DNA of 64,000 bases from Maritimibacter sp. (GTDB lineage Bacteria > Pseudomonadota > Alphaproteobacteria > Rhodobacterales > Rhodobacteraceae), in NCBI GenBank assembly GCA_011389895.1, contig JAABTN010000001.1, forward strand, positions 1 to 64,000, written 5' to 3'. The notes under the pieces are model-generated. The model saw nothing but the letters and a program-made list of their open reading frames with translations, searched no databases and was not told where the DNA came from. A program made the position numbers and the translations under genes. Shown in pieces: positions 9,178 to 16,804 of this stretch; positions within the stretch are counted from its first letter, which is position 1; every line of letters starts with the position of its first letter.

Positions 9178-10367
9178 TTGGGAACGGACCCCCCGACCTC
9201 GTGACCGTCGGCGGTGCCGCGTGCCTTTGCAGAGGCCAGCGTCGTCTTGAGCTCGCTCTCCATCTTGGTGAGTTCCTCTTCGGCAGCGGCGCGTTTCGCC
9301 TTGCCCTCGTCCGCGATCTGAAGGCTTTCCTCGATCGTCGCGATGAGATCCTGGTTGGCCGATTTGATCGCCTCGATGTCGAAGACGCCCCGCTCCATTT
9401 CCTGGCGCACCATCTTGTTGGCTTCGCGCAGGTTGGCGGCGTTCGATGTCAAAAGCTCGTTGGTGAGGTCGTTGGCGTCCTTGACCGCAGCCGCGGCCTC
9501 GGCCGAGCGCTGGATCGTCACCGCCTGCGCCAGCTGGGTTTCCCAAAGCGGCACGGTGTTGACCAGCGTCGAGTTGATCTTTGTCACCAGCGACTTGTCG
9601 TTTTCCTGAACCAGCCGGATCGAGGGCAGCGATTGCATGGTGACCTGTCGCGTGAGTTTCAGATCATGCACGCGGCGCTCAAGATCATCGCGCGCGGCGC
9701 GCAGGTCGCGCAGCTCCTGCGCCTGGATGACGCCTTGGTCGTCCGGCGCGCCCTCGACCTCTTTCTCCTTGGCCGGGATCGTCTCGTCGTCCAGCTCTTT
9801 CAGCTTGGCCTCGCCCGCCGAAATATAGAGCGCGAGCTCGTCATAAAACTCCAGCGTCTTGTCATAAAGCACGTCGAGCGACTTGATATCCTTGAGCAGC
9901 GTGTGTTCGTGCATCAGGAGGTTGTCGGTGATCTTGTCGATCTGGCCCTGCACGTCTTCATAGCGTGCCGCGAATTTCGCCGCCGGTGCCGCCCGCCCCA
10001 AAAGCCGTTCCCAGAACGTGCGCTGACGGCGCATGTCAAGCTCGCTGACCGAAAAGCCGCGTATCGCCGTGACGATGGTGCGCAGGCTGTCGCCCGCCGG
10101 GCCCACATCCTTGTTGCGCACGCCCGAGAGCATCTCCTGGCTGATCACCTGAAGCTCGGATTGCGCCGAGGAGCCGAAGCCGATGATCGACTGGCTGTCG
10201 GCCATGTCGATCTCGGCCATCCGTTTGCGGATCGCGGCCCCTTGGGTCTTGTTTGCCTTCTCCAGCGGCACGAGCGCGGTGGAGGGTTCTTTCAATACCA
10301 CCGCCGAAAGATTTTCGACCTCCTTGGTCTGGGTCTCGGCGTCCTTGAATGTCTCGTCGTCCATCAT
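9174..10367 (-). CDS. telA: Toxic anion resistance (TelA/YaaN) family protein
   Basis: 397 aa, soluble, almost wholly helical with predicted coiled coils. Family hallmarks include IIGFGSSAQSELQVISQEML near residues 61-80 and, around residues 240-280, LTRQVTMQSLPSIRLVQEND followed by INSTLVNTVPLWETQLAQA. TelA proteins were named for tellurite tolerance, but their biochemical role is unsettled. Two adjacent ATGs (10367 and 10364) follow AAGGACAGGGACAG. The gene is 12 nt downstream of xpaC, the same pair as xpaC-yaaN in Bacillus. Its stop overlaps the DUF2927 gene start. Confidence 0.92.
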   Translation of the reverse strand: MMDDETFKDAETQTKEVENLSAVVLKEPSTALVPLEKANKTQGAAIRKRMAEIDMADSQSIIGFGSSAQSELQVISQEMLSGVRNKDVGPAGDSLRTIVTAIRGFSVSELDMRRQRTFWERLLGRAAPAAKFAARYEDVQGQIDKITDNLLMHEHTLLKDIKSLDVLYDKTLEFYDELALYISAGEAKLKELDDETIPAKEKEVEGAPDDQGVIQAQELRDLRAARDDLERRVHDLKLTRQVTMQSLPSIRLVQENDKSLVTKINSTLVNTVPLWETQLAQAVTIQRSAEAAAAVKDANDLTNELLTSNAANLREANKMVRQEMERGVFDIEAIKSANQDLIATIEESLQIADEGKAKRAAAEEELTKMESELKTTLASAKARGTADGHEVGGSVPK

Positions 10368-10379
10368 CTGTCCCTGTCC

Positions 10380-11267
10380 TTATTTTGCGACCACGCCTTC
10401 GCGGGCCAAGCGGTCCCGAAGCACCTCGATCTCGATGTTGAGATCGCCTTGGTCCTCGGTAAGCATCTTTTGTGTCCGTGCCGTGAAATTCGTTTCGAGA
10501 TCGTCGAGAAGCGCGATGTAATCGGCGCGCGCGCCGGCATCGCGCGAATGGCTGTAGACATCGGCGAACTTGGCCGTCGCGTCCCGTGCCCCCATCAGGT
10601 AGACGGTCAGATACTTGCGCGCGCCGGTCAGGTCGCGGGGGTCGTTCTCGATGGTGCGGAACATGTGGCGCGCGGTGGCCTGAAAGCTGTCCACCCGGCG
10701 CTCAAGCTCGCGGTCCTTGGCGCGTATGATCGCGTCCTTCATGGCGGCAAGGAGCTTCTCGGCCTCGCCCACGGCGCGCGCCACCCGGTCGGTCTGAAAC
10801 GCGTCGACCCCCTCCATGCCCTTGTTTCTGAGCGGGTCGGGGCCAAAGGCAAAGCCATGGAGCACGGCCCCCAGTACGCCGAAGATCGCGGCATTGGCAA
10901 ACCCGCCCCCGACATAACCCGCAAGCGCGAGGCCCGCGCCGGTCAAGAGGGATCCAAGGATTTTTCGTGGCAGCGTCGGGCGACGTGCAATCTTGCGCGC
11001 ATCATAGGCTTCATGGGCCATCACGCCCTCGCGCGTCAACCAAGCGGCAAGGATCAGAAGGCCAAACGCGGCAAGCCGCATGGCTAGCCCTGAGGCATCC
11101 AGAAAGAAGGCCGACACCGCCAACGGCAGCGGGGCGAGGAACAGGAAATTCACCCGGCCACCGGCGCGCGCAGGGTTTTTACCGTCAAACGGGTTCTTGG
11201 GGGGCGTGCCCTGCGAAGACCCGCCCCCATCGGGGCTGAATTTCCCGCCGTATCGTTGCGACATCAT
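10380..11267 (-). CDS. XpaC-family membrane protein
   Basis: 295 aa from the ATG at 11267, which overlaps the stop of a 27-codon upstream ORF (ATGA); the next ATG (11264) has better spacing from GGGAGG and cannot be excluded. A Gly/Pro-rich cytoplasmic N-terminus is followed by about four hydrophobic segments (about 40-90 and 115-150). A soluble helical C-terminal domain contains ARKYLTVYLMGARDATAKFA, matching the XpaC pattern of a helix bearing 'RkfL.yYlp....l...Y'. XpaC was named from BCIP hydrolysis in Bacillus, but its real role is unknown. Its partner TelA follows at 12 nt. Confidence 0.82.
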   Translation of the reverse strand: MMSQRYGGKFSPDGGGSSQGTPPKNPFDGKNPARAGGRVNFLFLAPLPLAVSAFFLDASGLAMRLAAFGLLILAAWLTREGVMAHEAYDARKIARRPTLPRKILGSLLTGAGLALAGYVGGGFANAAIFGVLGAVLHGFAFGPDPLRNKGMEGVDAFQTDRVARAVGEAEKLLAAMKDAIIRAKDRELERRVDSFQATARHMFRTIENDPRDLTGARKYLTVYLMGARDATAKFADVYSHSRDAGARADYIALLDDLETNFTARTQKMLTEDQGDLNIEIEVLRDRLAREGVVAK

Positions 11268-11347
11268 CCGCCTCCCGTAACGGCGACGTAAAGGATCAAC
11301 GCCAACAGGAGAAAATAAGACAGTTTTTGCAAGCCGGAACCGGACAC
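11264..11347 (-). CDS. 27-aa single-pass membrane microprotein leading the xpaC-telA cluster
   Basis: Reading the minus strand from GTG at 11347 gives 27 codons and TGA at 11266-11264: Met/Val-Ser-Gly-Ser-Gly-Leu-Gln-Lys-Leu, then a hydrophobic stretch SYFLLLALILYVAVTGGG. The stretch of about 15-17 uncharged residues could span a membrane. An AAGGGG site lies 5 nt before the GTG. The TGA overlaps the first ATG of xpaC in an ATGA junction, the same coupling used elsewhere in this cluster. I know no named family for it. It may instead be a leader peptide that only couples translation to xpaC. Confidence 0.55.
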   Translation of the reverse strand: MSGSGLQKLSYFLLLALILYVAVTGGG

Positions 11348-11384
11348 AGGCACCCCTTACCCGAAAATTCACTGGTTGATGACA

Positions 11385-11390
11385 GATATA
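11385..11390 (-). promoter_or_regulatory. Possible -10 element for the xpaC-telA cluster
   Basis: On the minus strand CCCCTATATCTG gives a TATATC hexamer 38-43 nt upstream of the microprotein GTG. No convincing -35 is seen 17 nt further up, so this is a weak call. The upstream MFS gene stops at 11448 on the same strand, so read-through is also possible. Confidence 0.25.
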
Positions 11391-11447
11391 GGGGCGAAGT
11401 CCGCGCGCGGCTAGGAGGAAATGGGTCGGCGGGCCGATCTGTGCCGA

Positions 11448-12743
11448 TCACCGCGCGGGTTTTGGACGCTGACGGGCTGCTGGACCGTGGGTCTCTTTCA
11501 TGAAAACCAAGAGCCAGAGGGCCGACAGGGTCATGGCCGACCCTGTTACCCAGAACCCGGCGTCAAGCAGTCCCGCGAAATCGGCCATGAGCCCCATGGC
11601 CAGCGCCCCGATGGCATAGCCGAGGTCGCGCCAGAACCGATACACCCCGAGAGCGGACCCGCGCCACGACGGGTGCGAAATATCGCCCATCGCCGCGATC
11701 AACGTCGGGTAGAGAAGCGCCATGCCCACGCCAATGAGCGCCGCGACCAGCGACCATGGGGCGATCCCCGACACCATTGGAAACGCGAACACACCGATCG
11801 CGCAAAGAAGAAAGCCCAGGACAATCGGTATCTTGCGCCCGATCCGGTCCGAGAGCGGCCCGGTCCAAAGCTGACTTGCGCCCCAGAACACACCATAAAT
11901 CGTGGTGACCCAACCGACCTCGATCAGGGAGGCGCCCCGGGTGACGAGGAAAAGCGGCACGACGCCCCACATCAGCGCATCGACGAATTTCTCGATGCTC
12001 CCGCCTTGGGCCAGCGCCATGAAGGTGGGGTTGCGCCACGTCACGAGGGCAAAGACCTGCCCGGTGGTCGGGGTGTCCGGGCCCTCGACATATCTCGAAC
12101 CGGCCTCGCTGGGCGCCGCGGCATGACGCGCGGCCTCTGCCCGTGCAAAGGGCAGCGTTTCTGTGAAGGCGAGCCGTGCGGTGACGAGGGCCGCGACGAT
12201 CACCACGCCGCCGAAGAGCGCCATCGCCCATCGGGGGTCCATGAAGCTGGCAAGGTATCCGGTGGCCAGCCCGGCCAGCGCGACACCGCCGTATCCGGCA
12301 AATTCGTTGACCCCGGTTGCCAGCCCGCGTTCATTGGCGCGCACGATATCCATCTTGGCGGTCACCGTCATCGACCATGCAAAGCCTTGGTTGATGCCGA
12401 GGAGGACATTGGCCGCCACGATCCATTCCCAGCTTGGGGCCAGCAAGATCATGACCGGGATCGGTAAGGCCGCGATCCAGCCCCAGATCAACACGCGCCT
12501 GCGCCCGACCCGTTCCGACATCCGCCCGGAGACGAAATTCATCGTCCCCTTGACCACCCCGAAGCTCACGATGATCGCGAGCAGAGCCGTGACCGACCCT
12601 TCGGCAATGCCGAATTCGGTTTCGGCGATCACCGGCAGAACGGTGCGCTGCATCCCGATGGTCAGGCCGACGAAAAACACCTGAAGGAGCTGTTCGAGAA
12701 ACAGGTTGAGGTTGCGGCGAAGGCCAAGCGCGCGGTCGGTCAT
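11448..12743 (-). CDS. Major facilitator superfamily transporter
   Basis: 431 aa with 12 predicted transmembrane helices in two halves. Loop 2-3 carries SGRMSERVGRRRVLIWG and the matching loop in the second half carries TGPLSDRIGRKIPIVLG, the MFS A-like motifs. The central loop (about 200-225) is charged and Ala/Pro rich. The substrate cannot be read from sequence; 'GVNEFAGYGGVALAG' in helix 5 suggests an exporter. The start is 7 nt after the stop of the upstream pseudouridine synthase, so the two are probably cotranscribed. Confidence 0.88.
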   Translation of the reverse strand: MTDRALGLRRNLNLFLEQLLQVFFVGLTIGMQRTVLPVIAETEFGIAEGSVTALLAIIVSFGVVKGTMNFVSGRMSERVGRRRVLIWGWIAALPIPVMILLAPSWEWIVAANVLLGINQGFAWSMTVTAKMDIVRANERGLATGVNEFAGYGGVALAGLATGYLASFMDPRWAMALFGGVVIVAALVTARLAFTETLPFARAEAARHAAAPSEAGSRYVEGPDTPTTGQVFALVTWRNPTFMALAQGGSIEKFVDALMWGVVPLFLVTRGASLIEVGWVTTIYGVFWGASQLWTGPLSDRIGRKIPIVLGFLLCAIGVFAFPMVSGIAPWSLVAALIGVGMALLYPTLIAAMGDISHPSWRGSALGVYRFWRDLGYAIGALAMGLMADFAGLLDAGFWVTGSAMTLSALWLLVFMKETHGPAARQRPKPAR

Positions 12744-12750
12744 CGGGGTG

Positions 12751-13548
12751 TCATGTCCGCCGGGATCGCGCGCTGCGCCCGCGCACGGGGGCCTTCTTCG
12801 GCGCCTCGGCGGCCATCCCCAATTGATCGCGCAACACGCGGGCTTTCACTTCCTCCACCGCGCCCGCTTTCAGCTCGCGAAGCTGAAAGGGACCGTATGA
12901 GATACGGATCAGGCGGTTGACCGACAGGCCCACCGCCTCCATCGCGCGGCGCACTTCGCGGTTCTTGCCCTCGCGCAGCCCGACGGTCAGCCATGCGTTG
13001 GCGCCTTGTTGACGGTCCAGCGTGATCGCCATGCCTTGAAACCGCTCGCCCTCGACCGTGACACCGTCGCGCAGGGGGGCGATCTGGTTTTCGTCCGGCG
13101 CACCCTTGACCCGCACGCGGTATTTGCGGACCCAGCCGGTCGACGGAAGCTCCAGCCGCCGCTTGATCTCGCCATCATTGGTCAGGAGCAAAAGCCCCTC
13201 GGAATTGATATCGAGACGCCCGACGCTCATCACCCGTGGCATGTCGTCCGGCAGGCTGTCGAACACGGTGTCGCGCCCCTTCTCGTCATGCTCGGTGGTC
13301 ACCAGCCCGATGGGCTTGTGATAAAGCCAAAGGCGCGCAGGCTCCGGGTCCGAGACGGGCGTGCCATCCACTGTGATCTGATCTTTTGGCGTGACGTTGC
13401 GCGCCGGGCTGTCGATGACCTTGCCGTTCACCGTGACCCGGCCCGCCTCGATCATGCGCTCGGCTTCGCGGCGGCTGGCGATCCCGGCACGCGAGAGCAC
13501 TTTTGCGATCCGGTCGCCCGGCGGGGTCTTGGGAGGTTGATCTGACAT
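12751..13548 (-). CDS. rluB: 23S rRNA pseudouridine synthase, RluB/RsuA family
   Basis: 265 aa. An S4 RNA-binding domain is at the N-terminus (RIAKVLSRAGIASRREAERMI, then GRVTVNGKVI). The catalytic domain has VMSVGRLDINSEGLLLLTND, containing the GRLD motif with the catalytic Asp, and later LREGKNREVRRAMEAVGL, the RluB/RluE/RsuA signature. RluB makes pseudouridine 2605 in 23S rRNA in E. coli; RsuA-type specificity for 16S rRNA is the alternative. A basic, Ala/Pro-rich tail ends the protein. Divergent from tadA, 62 nt apart. Confidence 0.9.
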   Translation of the reverse strand: MSDQPPKTPPGDRIAKVLSRAGIASRREAERMIEAGRVTVNGKVIDSPARNVTPKDQITVDGTPVSDPEPARLWLYHKPIGLVTTEHDEKGRDTVFDSLPDDMPRVMSVGRLDINSEGLLLLTNDGEIKRRLELPSTGWVRKYRVRVKGAPDENQIAPLRDGVTVEGERFQGMAITLDRQQGANAWLTVGLREGKNREVRRAMEAVGLSVNRLIRISYGPFQLRELKAGAVEEVKARVLRDQLGMAAEAPKKAPVRGRSARSRRT

Positions 13549-13610
13549 TTCCCCGCTCTAGGCGGGACGCGCCCCCTTGTCCAGCGGGACGGGGCAGGGC
13601 AGGTAGTGGC

Positions 13611-14063
13611 ATGACCGTCTTTCGATCCTACATGGACCTCGCATTGGACGAGGCGCGCGCGGCCGCCGATCGGGGCGAAGTGCCAGTGGGCGCGGTGCTG
13701 GTTTCGCCCACGGGCGTGGTCGTGGCGCGCAACGGGAACCGGACGCGCGAACGCCATGACCCGACCGCGCACGCCGAAACCCTCGTGATCCGCGACGCCT
13801 GCGTGGCGCTCGGGACCGAAAGGCTTACGGATCACGATCTTTATGTCACGCTTGAGCCTTGTCCGATGTGCGCCGCCGCGATCAGCTTTGCCCGCATCGG
13901 GCGGCTTTATTACGGGGCGGCGGACCCGAAATCGGGCGGCGTCGCACAGGGCGCGCGGGTGTTCTCGCACCCCCAATGCCACCATGTGCCCGAGGTCTAT
14001 GACGGGCTGGCGGCGGGCGAGGCCGAGGCGCTTTTGAAAACCTTCTTCGCGCTCAAACGCTGA
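13611..14063 (+). CDS. tadA: tRNA-specific adenosine-34 deaminase
   Basis: 150 aa. TadA converts A34 to inosine in tRNA-Arg(ACG). Zinc ligands are His54 in PTAHAE and Cys84/Cys87 in EPCPMCAAA, with Glu56 as proton shuttle. The ATG at 13611 was preferred to an upstream in-frame ATG at 13503, because the extra 36 residues fall in the rluB upstream region and do not match the family. The 3' end overlaps the convergent SDR gene by 11 nt. Confidence 0.95.
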   Translation: MTVFRSYMDLALDEARAAADRGEVPVGAVLVSPTGVVVARNGNRTRERHDPTAHAETLVIRDACVALGTERLTDHDLYVTLEPCPMCAAAISFARIGRLYYGAADPKSGGVAQGARVFSHPQCHHVPEVYDGLAAGEAEALLKTFFALKR

Positions 14064-14964
14064 CACCGGTCAGACGCAGGCTCTCGTCCCAAAGCCGCGC
14101 GGCGATGTCGGTGCGTTCGGCATAGGGTGCCGTGGACGCCGGCCCCACCTTGCCCTTGAGCCCGCCCCAGGATTGTGGGCCATAATATCCGCCGCCCTCG
14201 ACCTTGGGCGACGTGGCGGCGAAAATCGTTCCCTCGGCGGCCTTTCGCGGGACTTGCGACAACAGCGGCACGACGGTCTTGCCCGCGATCCATCCCAACA
14301 CGGGGATCGTTGCCAACCGATCATAGACCCCTTGCGTCCGGGCGAAACCGGGATGCGCCGACACGCAAGTCAGCCCCCAACCGTTCGCGTCCGATCTGCG
14401 TTGAAGCTCTTTCGCGAACATCAGGCAGGCGAGCTTGGTCCTGCCATAGGCTTTCATCGGTTTGAAACCGCGCGTGCTTTGCAGGTCGTCGAAATCGAAT
14501 TCGCCGTATTTATGCGCACCGGAGGCGAGGCACACGACGCGCGGGTCAGGCGCGGCGCGCAACAGCGGCAAAAGGCCAAGCGTCAGCGCGAAATGGGCGA
14601 GGTGATTGACCCCGAACATCATTTCGAACCCGTCGCGGGTTTCCGAGCGGCCAAGTTCGGCCATGACGGCGGCATTGTTGATCAACACGTCGATCCGGTC
14701 GAGATCGCGGTTGGCCGTCTCCACGAAGTCCCGCACCGAGGCGAGATCGGCGAGATCGACGGTGCGATGCGAAAGCTGCGCGCCCGGGTGGCGCGTGGTG
14801 ATGTCGGCGATCAGCGCTTGGGCCCGATCCGGGGCGCGCCCGGCCACGATGACCTCGCCCCCCCGGGCCGCCAGCGCTTCGACAATCGCTGCGGCCAGAC
14901 CGCTTGTCCCGGTGACCATCATGCGTTGCCCGCCGAGATCGCCCGCGTATTCTGTGGTCACCAT
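14053..14964 (-). CDS. Short-chain dehydrogenase/reductase (retinol dehydrogenase-like)
   Basis: 303 aa from the ATG at 14964 behind AAGGACGACCGG; an upstream in-frame ATG exists at 15015. The nucleotide-binding motif is modified to TGTSGLAAAIVEALA (TGxxxGxG is normal), followed by NNAAVM around residue 93 and the active-site YGRTKLA (YxxxK) near 168. The length and 'HPGFARTQ' ending resemble WWOX/RDH-type SDRs that act on lipophilic alcohols. It lies 54 nt after the metallo-hydrolase stop on the same strand. The substrate is unknown. Confidence 0.82.
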   Translation of the reverse strand: MVTTEYAGDLGGQRMMVTGTSGLAAAIVEALAARGGEVIVAGRAPDRAQALIADITTRHPGAQLSHRTVDLADLASVRDFVETANRDLDRIDVLINNAAVMAELGRSETRDGFEMMFGVNHLAHFALTLGLLPLLRAAPDPRVVCLASGAHKYGEFDFDDLQSTRGFKPMKAYGRTKLACLMFAKELQRRSDANGWGLTCVSAHPGFARTQGVYDRLATIPVLGWIAGKTVVPLLSQVPRKAAEGTIFAATSPKVEGGGYYGPQSWGGLKGKVGPASTAPYAERTDIAARLWDESLRLTGVSV

Positions 14965-15018
14965 CCGGTCGTCCTTTTTGCCTGCACGGTCTTGATTGTT
15001 TGTTCTGCTCTGCACGCG

Positions 15019-15711
15019 TCACAGTTCGATCGGTTGCATGACCTCGGGTTCGATCACATCCACGCCGGTGAGCGTGGCCTTCATCAGCTCGGCGTTCTGT
15101 TCGAGCAGCGGGAAGGTGCGGTAATGGCAGGGGATAACGGTGCGAAAGTTGAAATACCGCTTCGCCGCATAGCTTGCCCGTGCCATGTCCATGGTGAAAT
15201 GCCCGCCGGCGCACAGGATACCGATATCTGGCTGATGCACATCGGCCATCCATTCCATGTCGGCCATGATGTCGGTGTCCCCCGAGACATAGATCGTGTG
15301 CCCTTCGCCGGTGATCATGAACCCGGCTTCATGCCCCATGTAGCGCGGGCCATCCGCCGTCTGTTGCGACGAGCTGTGGGTCGCATTGACCATGGTGACC
15401 TGAACGCGGCCCAAGGCGACCGTGCCGCCCTTGTTGAACCCGACGGTGGTCAGCCCATGCCGGGCCTCCCAATATTGCATCAGGTCGTAGATGCCGACGC
15501 AGGGAATAGTCCGGTCGGTGCAAATGCCCGGCGCGTCATTGGCATGGTCGCTGTGCCCGTGGGTGACAAGCACATGCGTGGCCCCGTCGAGCGCCTCGGT
15601 ATGCTGGCTCTCGTCAAGCATCGGGTTGCCCGCGAGCCATGGGTCAATGAGCAAGACCTGATCTTCGATCTCGATGCGAAAGCTTGAATGTCCAAGCCAG
15701 ATGATCTTCAT
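15019..15711 (-). CDS. UPF0173-type metal-dependent hydrolase (metallo-beta-lactamase fold)
   Basis: 230 aa, full length for the family. The metal-binding motif is THGHSDHAND (residues about 50-59), with further ligands in VNATHSS, YVSGDTD and VIPCHYRTF. The opening MKIIWLGHSSFRIE is typical of UPF0173 (YtkL-like) hydrolases. Biochemical function in the family is poorly defined. Divergent from the ceramidase-like gene, 54 nt apart. Confidence 0.9.
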   Translation of the reverse strand: MKIIWLGHSSFRIEIEDQVLLIDPWLAGNPMLDESQHTEALDGATHVLVTHGHSDHANDAPGICTDRTIPCVGIYDLMQYWEARHGLTTVGFNKGGTVALGRVQVTMVNATHSSSQQTADGPRYMGHEAGFMITGEGHTIYVSGDTDIMADMEWMADVHQPDIGILCAGGHFTMDMARASYAAKRYFNFRTVIPCHYRTFPLLEQNAELMKATLTGVDVIEPEVMQPIEL

Positions 15712-15765
15712 GGTGGCACCCTCCTGTCGTTTGACGGGAATCTAACATGATGAGGAGCTTTGTCG

Positions 15766-16431
15766 ATGGACTGGAGCGCACAGGTAGACGGATACTGTGA
15801 GCGGCTCGATTTCGCGTTCTGGGCCGAGCCTGTGAATGCGCTCACAAACCTCGCCTTCCTGATCGCGGCGGCGGTCATGGCGTGGCGGTTGCGCGGTGAG
15901 AGATTGCCTCTTGCCAACCTTCTGGTGGGTATTTTGGCCGCAATCGGCATCGGGTCTTTTCTGTTTCACACATTCGCGACGCGCTGGGCCGGTCTGGCCG
16001 ATGTGCTCCCGATCCTGCTGTTCGTCTTCGCGCATACCTTTGCTTCGGCCCGTGGCATCCTGCGGCTGGGCCTTTGGCAATCGGTCGCCGTGACGGTTGC
16101 CTTCGTGCCCTTCGCGGCGATCCTCGCCCCCGTTCTGGGCCAGATCACGCTGTTGGGAAGCTCGTCGGCCTATGTGCCGGTTCTTCTGTGGATCGGCCTG
16201 TTCGCGCTGATCGCCCCGCGCCCGAGCAATTGGCATTTCGCCATCGCCTTCGGTCTTCTGACCCTGTCGCTCACCGCGCGCGGTCTTGATCTACCGCTGT
16301 GCGAGACGATCCCGCTCGGCACGCATTTCCTGTGGCACATCCTGAACGGCTGCCTCTTGGGCTGGCTGATCGAAACCTACCGCCGCGCCGCGATCCAAGC
16401 CCCGCTTGCGAAGGCTGGCCACGAGGGCTAA
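15766..16431 (+). CDS. Ceramidase-family (CREST) integral membrane protein
   Basis: 221 aa, seven predicted helices. It starts at the ATG 15766, which is 8 nt after GAGGAG; a TTG at 15760 is too close to that site. The motifs follow alkaline ceramidases: YCERLDFAFWAEPVNALTN near the start, GSFLFHTFATRWAGLADVLP in the middle, and GTHFLWHILNGCLLG near the end, supplying the Ser/His/Asp residues that bind a catalytic metal in the CREST superfamily. It may hydrolyse an amide-linked lipid, such as a ceramide-like or aminolipid substrate of the inner membrane; the substrate is inferred only. Confidence 0.82.
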   Translation: MDWSAQVDGYCERLDFAFWAEPVNALTNLAFLIAAAVMAWRLRGERLPLANLLVGILAAIGIGSFLFHTFATRWAGLADVLPILLFVFAHTFASARGILRLGLWQSVAVTVAFVPFAAILAPVLGQITLLGSSSAYVPVLLWIGLFALIAPRPSNWHFAIAFGLLTLSLTARGLDLPLCETIPLGTHFLWHILNGCLLGWLIETYRRAAIQAPLAKAGHEG

Positions 16432-16505
16432 ACCCGCCCCAACCCGGACGCCCCAGAAGGCCCGCAGAAAGCGCGCAGACAACCCGAAGACAATCGGAGG
16501 CACAA

Positions 16506-16793
16506 ATGTCGATCGACAAGGACACCGCGCGCAAGGTCGCGCATTTGGCCCGCATCCGCGTGGCGGAAGACGACCTTCCCGCGCTGGCCGACGAGTTCAA
16601 CAAGATCCTCGGTTTCATCGAGCAGTTGAACGAGGTCAACGTGGACGGCATTGAGCCGATGACATCGGTCACGCCGCAGCGCCTTTTCCGGCGCGAAGAC
16701 GTGGTGACCGATGGCGGCATGCCGGAGAAGGTTCTGAAAAACGCACCGGACGCGCGCGAAGGGTTCTTCGCGGTGCCCAAAGTGGTCGAGTGA
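16506..16793 (+). CDS. gatC: Asp-tRNA(Asn)/Glu-tRNA(Gln) amidotransferase subunit C
   Basis: 95 aa. It stabilises the GatCAB amidotransferase, which makes Gln-tRNA(Gln) and/or Asn-tRNA(Asn). The family pattern is clear: [20 protein letters not shown], then [31 protein letters not shown] site precedes the ATG. gatA starts 11 nt after its stop. gatB is not in this window. Confidence 0.96.
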   Translation: MSIDKDTARKVAHLARIRVAEDDLPALADEFNKILGFIEQLNEVNVDGIEPMTSVTPQRLFRREDVVTDGGMPEKVLKNAPDAREGFFAVPKVVE

Positions 16794-16804
16794 GAGGGCG
16801 GGAT

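Noticed and set aside
9174-10367. A tellurite resistance island
   Set aside because: Only TelA and TerB-like proteins are present; no terCDEZ genes and no transfer signs.
9090-11087. A 665-codon open frame on the plus strand
   Set aside because: Antisense to telA and xpaC; Arg/His/Leu-rich without domains.
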